The position numbers and the translations under genes were made by a program. A DNA stretch of 10,819 nt from assembly GCA_947629995.1 (NCBI GenBank), contig CANRFX010000032.1, forward strand, positions 1-10,819, read 5' to 3'. Below, piece after piece: positions 6,857 to 10,819 of the stretch (positions are counted from its first letter, which is position 1; the number at the start of each line of letters is the position of its first letter). The notes below the pieces were generated by a model, which was not told the DNA's origin, did not search any database, and saw nothing but the letters and a program-made list of their open reading frames with translations. This DNA is from an uncultured Clostridia bacterium. Its GTDB lineage: Bacteria > Bacillota > Clostridia > TANB77 > CAG-508.

Positions 6857-7859
6857 TTGGAAAAGTTAGGAAAACAAACTATTAAATTTAATACCCCTCC
6901 TACTATTGTAGAGTGTGGCTCTATTGTTGGTCCTAAAGAAGCTCAAGGTCCTTTGGCTAAATATTTTGACCAAACTTTAGATGATGAATTTTGGGGAGAA
7001 AAAACTTGGGAAAAAGCAGAAAGTAAAATTATAAAAGAAACTGTAAATACCGTTATTTCAAAATCTGGTGTTTCAGCAACTGACATAGATTGTATGTTTG
7101 CAGGAGATTTGTTAAATCAATGTATTTCTTCTAGTTTCGGTTTAAGAGAATTATCTATTCCTTTTTTTGGAGTTTTTGGCGCTTGCTCTACTTTTGCAGA
7201 ATCTCTTTGCTTAGGTGCAATTTCTGTAGAGTCTTGGGCAAATTACGTTTTATGTGCTACTTCTAGCCATTTTTGTAGTGCAGAAAAGCAATTTAGGTTT
7301 CCATTAGAACTTGGAAACCAACGACCTCCTACAAGCCAATGGACAGTTACAGGGGCTGGAGCTGCAATTCTTGCAAAAAGTGGAGAAGGTCCTTTTATTA
7401 CTCACATTACACCTCGGAAAAATTGTTGATATGGGAATTAAAGATGCTAACAATATGGGTGCTGCTATGGCTCCTGCATTTTCAGAAACTTTGATTACTC
7501 ACTTTACTGATACTGGGCGAAATCCTAGTTATTATGATGCTATTATTAGTGGCGATTTAGGTCATGTTGGAAAAGAAATTGCAATTGATTTAGCCGCTTC
7601 TAAAGGCTACCAAATTAAATCAAACTATAATGACTGTGGTGTTTTAATGTTTGATAAAAATGCTCAAGATACTCATTCTGGCGGAAGTGGTTGTGCTTGT
7701 GCAGCAACTGTATTTTCTGGATATTTCTTTAAAAAATTAAAAGAAAAGAAAATGAAACGAATTTTATTAATTGCAACTGGTGCTTTAACGAATTCTACTA
7801 CTGCACAGCAAGGAGAGTCTATTCCTGGTATTGCTCACGCAGTTAGTATTGAAATTTAA
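6857..7859 (+). CDS. spoVAD: Stage V sporulation protein AD, split by a +1 frameshift
   Basis: With one base (7415) skipped, this gives a 333-residue SpoVAD, essentially the usual length. SpoVAD has a thiolase-like fold and binds dipicolinic acid for the SpoVA channel. Clear family sequence runs throughout: GPKEAQGPLA, AGDLLNQC, FGACSTFAES, ATSSHFCSAEKQFRFP, VTGAGAAI, then DMGIKDANNMGAAMAPA, NDCGVLMF, GGSGCACAA and ATGALTNSTT. A TTG start at 6857 is preferred because GGGAG ends nine bases before it and the product LEKLGKQT matches the family N-terminus; an ATG at 6848 is in frame but touches the SD. Frame 0 reads ACA CCT CGG AAA and stops three codons after the CGG at 7429. Skipping the C gives ACA CCT GGA AAA, then IVDMGI. 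Many in-frame NCT GGN pairs in the same gene (such as GCT GGA and CCT GGT) are undisturbed. Confidence 0.88.
7412..7417 (+). other. Candidate +1 recoding site CCT CGG in spoVAD
   Basis: CCT (7412-7414) is followed in frame by CGG (7415-7417). Reading GGA at 7416 continues the protein for 147 residues. Frame 0 ends at TGA 7427-7429, so failure to shift would truncate SpoVAD at about 190 residues. Confidence 0.8.
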
Positions 7860-7877
7860 GAAGAAAGAAGGTCTTTT

Positions 7878-8271
7878 ATGAATATAGATTGGGCAAATGT
7901 TTTTGATTGGATGATGCTATTAAAATGTTTTGTAACTGGTGGTTTAATATGTATTATTGGTCAAATTTTAATTGATAAAACAAAGCTTACTCCTGCAAGA
8001 ATCTTAGTTATATTTGTAACAACTGGTGCTGTTTTAGGTGGTTTAGGTATTTATCAATATGTAGTTGATTTTGCAGGTGCTCGGTGCTACTGTTCCTCTT
8101 ACTGGTTTTGGTTATAATTTAGCAAAAGGTAGTATTGAAGCTGTTAAGCAAAGTGGATTAATTGGCGCATTTACAGGTGGCGTTAAAGCTGCTAGTGGTG
8201 GAATTGCTGCTGCTGTATTTTTCGGATATTTGGCTTCTCTTATATCTAAGCCAAAAATGAAAAAGCAATAA
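7878..8271 (+). CDS. spoVAE: Stage V sporulation protein AE (SpoVAEb type), split by a +1 frameshift
   Basis: With one base (8082) skipped, this gives a 130-residue multi-pass protein of the SpoVAC/SpoVAEb family, a membrane component of the dipicolinate channel. Marks are KCFVTGGLICIIGQILID (about 16-33), a second helix at about 42-60, the motif FAGAGATVPLTGFGYNLAKG across the break, and a glycine/alanine-rich last helix. Frame 0 reads GCA GGT GCT CGG TGC and stops at 8117 after ten codons. Skipping C8082 reads GCT GGT GCT and gives the family sequence to the TAA at 8269. It follows spoVAD by 18 bases and ends the operon at a hairpin. The break is at the same residue of the same motif as in SpoVAC, its paralogue. 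Confidence 0.85.
8079..8084 (+). other. Candidate +1 recoding site GCT CGG in spoVAE
   Basis: GCT (8079-8081) is followed in frame by CGG (8082-8084). Reading GGT at 8083 restores GAGATVPLTGF. The site sits in the same motif position as the spoVAC site. Confidence 0.8.
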
Positions 8272-8305
8272 TAAAAGTTAGAGTTGTTATACTCTAACTT
8301 TTATT
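8270..8305. terminator. Bidirectional terminator between convergent operons
   Basis: AGTTAGAGT (8276-8284) pairs with ACTCTAACT (8291-8299) around a six-base loop, and A/T pairs extend the stem to 8270-8305. The A run before and T run after make it usable on both strands. It overlaps the last bases of both the spoVAE stop and the stop of the minus-strand small membrane protein. Confidence 0.85.
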
Positions 8306-8528
8306 TATCGTTTTTATCAGACATTTTTTTATTTACTACATTCTCTACAATTTTTTCCACTTCACTGTAGTCAACATTAGTGTTGAAATTTTGTACTATG
8401 CTATTGTTACTTGCTTGCTTGTTTCCATCTAATACTTTTTTAAATAAATATCCTATAATTCCTATAAGTGTAGATAATAGTAAGCTAACAATAGCAACTA
8501 TTAATGGATTATAACTTAATTGTTCCAT
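8301..8528 (-). CDS. Small single-pass membrane protein of unknown function
   Basis: This 75-residue protein has one hydrophobic segment (about residues 8-29, NPLIVAIVSLLLSTLIGIIG) followed by a basic patch and a polar, Asn-rich, acidic/Lys C-terminal region. That suggests a membrane anchor with a cytoplasmic tail, although topology is not proven. The ATG at 8528 is chosen over an in-frame GTG at 8537, since AAAGGTGA lies six bases before this ATG and includes the GTG itself. It starts 15 bases after the stop of the GHKL ATPase and is almost surely co-transcribed with it. I recognise no family. It could tether or regulate the ATPase, or be a membrane effector; this is inference from context alone. 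Confidence 0.75.
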   Translation of the reverse strand: MEQLSYNPLIVAIVSLLLSTLIGIIGYLFKKVLDGNKQASNNSIVQNFNTNVDYSEVEKIVENVVNKKMSDKNDK

Positions 8529-8543
8529 TACTTTCACCTTTTC

Positions 8544-10109
8544 TTAGCTCAATAGTATTCTCATATTGTTGCTCATAACAGATATTAATTGATCAATGAT
8601 TTCAATTTTTTCATCACTATCTGACAATACTTTTAATTGTGAAGTGGCAATAGAATATATTAAGTAATCTACAGCAGTTACTAAGTCTTTATTATCTGTG
8701 TTAGAAAGGACAAATCTTTCATAAAATGGATGATCTATATTCCATTCAATTATAGTTGTTTTTCCTTCTAAATGTGCATCAAAGATATTTCCTGTTCTAC
8801 CTGCTGATACACTAATAAATTTTACTTCAACATTTTTCTTCTTTTTATTATCATTTATTAATGTTGAATTTTGTTTTGCTTTGCTTGAATTTTCTGATTC
8901 GGATTTTTCTTGTTTATCTTCTTCTGGTTCATATGTTTCTTCTGGTAGTTCTTCTGCTTTTGGTGTAATTAAAATATTAGATTTTGTATCAATTATTTTT
9001 TCTGCTTCTTCATGATTAATTTTATCGTCTATTATTTTGGTTCTTTCTTTTTTTGATAGATTTCCTATCATTTTTATTTGTTCTTTTAAATATTGTTGTA
9101 AGCTGTCATTTACAGAATCTAACATATCGATTTCATTTTTAGTAAAGTTAACTCCCATTGCTTCATCCATATCAGATTGAAATGAAATTTCTCCCCTAAA
9201 TCTATTGTAATCATTGTGCTTTGCTATCCATGGCATATATCCAAAAGCAATTTCTCTACTGTTTCTTAAGATTGAAAACCCTTGGTTTGGTATGTTTATT
9301 TTTAATCTTTTAGATTCTTCTTTGGACATATTTGGTAATAATACTAATTTTGCATTTACAATTGATTGTCTTTCTATTCCATGCTTGTCCTTCCATTTTA
9401 TTTCATAATTTTCATCACTATATACTTTTGTTTCTTTATTGTCTAAGAACAATGGATCATCCATTTGTACTTTAATGTCGTTTACATAGAATTCTATTTT
9501 GTTCATGAATTTTCTAAAAACTCTTGCAATTACTGATGTCATTTTATTAGAAAATTGATTCATGTTTTTTATTTTTATACCTTTACATTCTTCTAAGATA
9601 ACTATAGTTCCACTTTTTTCGTCTTTTAATAGTTTAGTAAAAAGTTCTTTTTCTTCTTCATTGGCTTCGATTATTTGACTCACAAATTTGTTTTTTAATT
9701 TTACTACATTAATATCAACTGTGTTTTTCATAATTATATCTGAATGTACATTTTTTGTAAGTACGGTCGTTTTGTCCGCTATTGACATTGATGCTGTACT
9801 TAATCCCATACCAAATTTTCCTAAACTGTTATTGGTTTTTCTTATGACATCTGATCCTAGTTTTAATGATTCTGCTAATACTGGTAATGTCATACCTGTA
9901 CCATTGTCTACAATCATAATTTTTTCTTTGTCAATATAAAGAGAAATTTTTGTTGCTTCTGCATCAATTGAGTTGTCTATGATATCACATAATGCTACCT
10001 CATTTTTGTACCCCAAATTTTGGAGTGCATAAATTAATATTGCCGCATTTGGCTCGTTTTCATGATTAAAATTATCCATGTAATTTTTTTCATTCATTTC
10101 TTGTTCCAT
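8544..10109 (-). CDS. GHKL-family (Hsp90/MORC-like) ATPase
   Basis: This 521-residue protein has a Bergerat-fold ATP site: the N-box CDIIDNSIDAEAT (about 41-53) with Asn45 and Asp49, the G1 box DNGTGM (68-73) and the G2 box GKFGMGLSTA (97-106). A second domain contains NIPNQGFSILRNSREI (about 272-287), resembling the S5-type domain that follows the ATPase in MORC and Hsp90-like proteins. A charged low-complexity linker (about 380-430, Glu/Lys/Ser-rich) leads to a C-terminal region of about 90 residues that I do not recognise. The ATG at 10109 has AAAGGAGGG upstream, so the in-frame extension to 10166, which runs through a terminator hairpin, is discounted. MORC-like prokaryotic GHKL ATPases are often found in mobile or defence contexts; no nuclease or methylase partner is visible here, only the small membrane protein. 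Confidence 0.85.
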   Translation of the reverse strand: MEQEMNEKNYMDNFNHENEPNAAILIYALQNLGYKNEVALCDIIDNSIDAEATKISLYIDKEKIMIVDNGTGMTLPVLAESLKLGSDVIRKTNNSLGKFGMGLSTASMSIADKTTVLTKNVHSDIIMKNTVDINVVKLKNKFVSQIIEANEEEKELFTKLLKDEKSGTIVILEECKGIKIKNMNQFSNKMTSVIARVFRKFMNKIEFYVNDIKVQMDDPLFLDNKETKVYSDENYEIKWKDKHGIERQSIVNAKLVLLPNMSKEESKRLKINIPNQGFSILRNSREIAFGYMPWIAKHNDYNRFRGEISFQSDMDEAMGVNFTKNEIDMLDSVNDSLQQYLKEQIKMIGNLSKKERTKIIDDKINHEEAEKIIDTKSNILITPKAEELPEETYEPEEDKQEKSESENSSKAKQNSTLINDNKKKKNVEVKFISVSAGRTGNIFDAHLEGKTTIIEWNIDHPFYERFVLSNTDNKDLVTAVDYLIYSIATSQLKVLSDSDEKIEIIDQLISVMSNNMRILLS

Positions 10110-10131
10110 AATGAAACCCTCCTTTAAAATT

Positions 10132-10159
10132 AAAAAAAGTCTATCTAGAATTGATAGAC
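10132..10159 (-). terminator. Intrinsic terminator in the leader of the GHKL gene
   Basis: On the minus strand GTCTATC (complement 10153-10159) pairs with GATAGAC (complement 10139-10145) across a seven-base loop, followed directly by seven Ts. It sits only about 10-15 bases before the SD of the GHKL gene, so it would act as an attenuator for that gene or as the end of a separate small RNA. Confidence 0.75.
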
Positions 10160-10271
10160 CTGACACATAAGTTCCATTACATACAATAAAATTCCTCTGT
10201 TTTTTTAGAGGTGCTTTTCTTATTTTTTTGTTGAACTTATGAGACCAGATGCTCTATCCAATCTACTTTTC
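10132..10271 (-). ncRNA. Structured leader or small RNA upstream of the GHKL gene
   Basis: A transcript from the promoter just upstream would be about 130-140 bases and end at the hairpin at 10132-10159. CATAAGTTC (complement 10233-10241) pairs with GAACTTATG (complement 10166-10174). The stem extends, after an internal loop, through ATCTG with CAGGU (one G-U pair possible only in minus-strand RNA), and then GATAG with CUAUC. The last pairing uses the 5' arm of the terminator, so the two folds exclude each other. A small inner hairpin is CCTCT/AGAGG at 10194-10211. I match it to no known riboswitch: no T-box core, and no purine, SAM or c-di-GMP core is seen. Confidence 0.55.
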
Positions 10272-10277
10272 TAACTT

Positions 10278-10306
10278 ATTGTATAACTTTTTTTATTCTA
10301 TGTCAA
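10278..10306 (-). promoter_or_regulatory. Near-consensus sigma-A promoter for leader RNA and GHKL operon
   Basis: On the minus strand a perfect TTGACA (complement 10301-10306) and TACAAT (complement 10278-10283, five of six) are spaced by exactly 17 bases. A second TTGACA lies 12 bases further upstream (complement 10313-10318). This is the strongest promoter in the window. Confidence 0.75.
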
Positions 10307-10333
10307 GTATTTTGTCAAATTTTGTATAAAAAA

Positions 10334-10539
10334 GTTACAGTTCAGACTTTGATTTACTGTTATAAAAAGTTAAATATATTTTTTATTAATAACTCCCAGC
10401 TGCATAACAGACTATAAAAAGGCTTTATAATTATAAAGCCTTTTAAATAGTCTGTAATTTGCTGGTCCCCCCGAATTGTTATTAATAAAAAATATATTGA
10501 ACTTTTTTATATATAATTAAATTTAGTCTGAACTGTAAC
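10334..10539. mobile_element. MITE-like 206-bp nested inverted repeat
   Basis: The ends are perfect 15-base inverted repeats: GTTACAGTTCAGACT (10334-10348) and its reverse complement at 10525-10539. Inside, 10364-10393 and 10478-10507 are near-perfect inverted copies of about 30 bases with one mismatch, CCAGC/GCTGG lie at 10396 and 10461, and ACAGACTAT/ATAGTCTGT at 10407 and 10447. The centre, AAAAGGCTTTATAA followed by its reverse complement (10417-10444), is a perfect palindrome. No reading frame is inside. A-runs on both flanks may hide a target duplication. It could instead be a long RNA hairpin, but terminal repeats favour a non-autonomous transposable element. It lies between the rplT terminator and the GHKL promoter. 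Confidence 0.65.
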
Positions 10540-10540
10540 A

Positions 10541-10581
10541 AAAAAAGAATTAAAAATATCTACATTTTTAACTCTTTTTAT
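10541..10581 (-). terminator. rplT operon terminator
   Basis: On the minus strand AAGAGTTAAAAAT and ATTTTTAATTCTT pair around a short GTAGAT loop, followed by a run of Ts, immediately after the rplT stop. One G-U pair is expected in the stem. Confidence 0.75.
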
Positions 10582-10584
10582 ACT

Positions 10585-10819
10585 TTATGCTTTTTTTGAA
10601 ATTTCAGCAATTTCTGTAAATGCTTTTGGATCTGTTACTGCAATGTCTGCTAACATTTTTCTATTAATTGTAACATTTGCTTTTTTTAATCCTGCTATCA
10701 TTTTACTATATGTTGTTCCATTCATTCTTGCAGCAGCATTAATTCTTGCTATCCATAATTTTCTAAAATCACTTTTTTTATCTTTTCTTCCAACATATGC
10801 ATACATTCCAGATTTCATA
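10585..10819 (-). CDS. rplT: Ribosomal protein L20, N-terminus beyond window edge
   Basis: The last 77 or so codons of L20, a primary 23S rRNA-binding protein needed for early 50S assembly, are present. The conserved stretch FRKLWIARINAAARMNGTTY is diagnostic, followed by RKMLADIAV and the usual short C-terminus. The full family length is about 117, so some 40 N-terminal residues lie off the right edge; the Met near the edge is internal. In most Firmicutes it follows infC and rpmI. A terminator hairpin is just after the stop. No in-frame CGG is present although L20 is an Arg-rich protein; the visible Arg codons are AGA or similar. Confidence 0.95.
   Translation of the reverse strand, partial: MKSGMYAYVGRKDKKSDFRKLWIARINAAARMNGTTYSKMIAGLKKANVTINRKMLADIAVTDPKAFTEIAEISKKA

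Noticed and set aside
6365..8271. spoVAC, spoVAD and spoVAE as ordinary pseudogenes
   Set aside because: Each has exactly one lesion, always an extra C within CTCGG in the same codon phase, with conserved sequence on both sides and normal SD sites, starts and stops. Decay would give varied lesions. A systematic sequencing error is still possible and is recorded as the main alternative.
10110..10166. N-terminal extension of the GHKL ATPase from 10166
   Set aside because: The in-frame extension runs through the terminator hairpin and T-run and lacks an SD, whereas AAAGGAGGG stands just before the ATG at 10109.
10231..10270. A functional tRNA gene on the minus strand
   Set aside because: A D-arm-like and a CAT anticodon-loop-like segment are present, but the anticodon stem 3' arm, T-arm and acceptor stem cannot be formed.
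10334..10539. CRISPR array
   Set aside because: The repeats here are inverted and nested, not direct and regularly spaced; no spacer-repeat pattern occurs anywhere in the window.

Overview
The window looks like a low-GC, spore-forming Firmicute of the Clostridia type. The sequence is AT-rich, Arg is mostly AGA, and SD sites are strong GGAGG types. It carries spoVAC-spoVAD-spoVAE sporulation genes and tandem Firmicutes-style prepilins with the 'QKGITLIALV' N-terminus.

Layout: (1) 1-4521, minus strand, is a type IV pilus-like operon. In transcription order it is a PilM-PilN fusion, a PilO-like protein, a PilP-like protein, then four tandem prepilin-like genes, the last cut by the left edge. 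A promoter lies at about 4620-4647. (2) 4704-6002, minus strand, is rsmB, a 16S rRNA m5C methyltransferase. (3) 6130-8271, plus strand, is a dodecin-family protein followed by spoVAC, spoVAD and spoVAE, ending in a hairpin shared with the convergent gene pair. (4) 8301-10109, minus strand, is a GHKL/MORC-like ATPase and a small membrane protein. They follow a structured leader with a near-consensus promoter, a candidate antiterminator and an intrinsic terminator. (5) 10334-10539 is a 206-bp MITE-like inverted repeat. (6) 10541-10819, minus strand, is the end of rplT and its terminator.

The most striking result is a recurrent recoding signal. Four genes (pilO-like, spoVAC, spoVAD, spoVAE) are each split by a +1 frame change, and every one is at the same hexamer, NCT CGG, with N = A, G, C or G. 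Omitting the C of CGG restores full-length conserved protein through NCT-(C)-GGN. By hand scan, CGG is in frame nowhere else in roughly 3,200 codons, although CGG occurs out of frame on the coding strand about ten times. CGA and CGT are decoded normally, including one ACT CGT. The simplest biological reading is that CGG is an unassigned or hungry codon in this organism and triggers programmed +1 frameshifting into a Gly codon. Two of the sites sit at the same position of the paralogous SpoVAC and SpoVAE proteins. A systematic sequencing or assembly insertion is the main competing explanation and cannot be excluded from the sequence alone.
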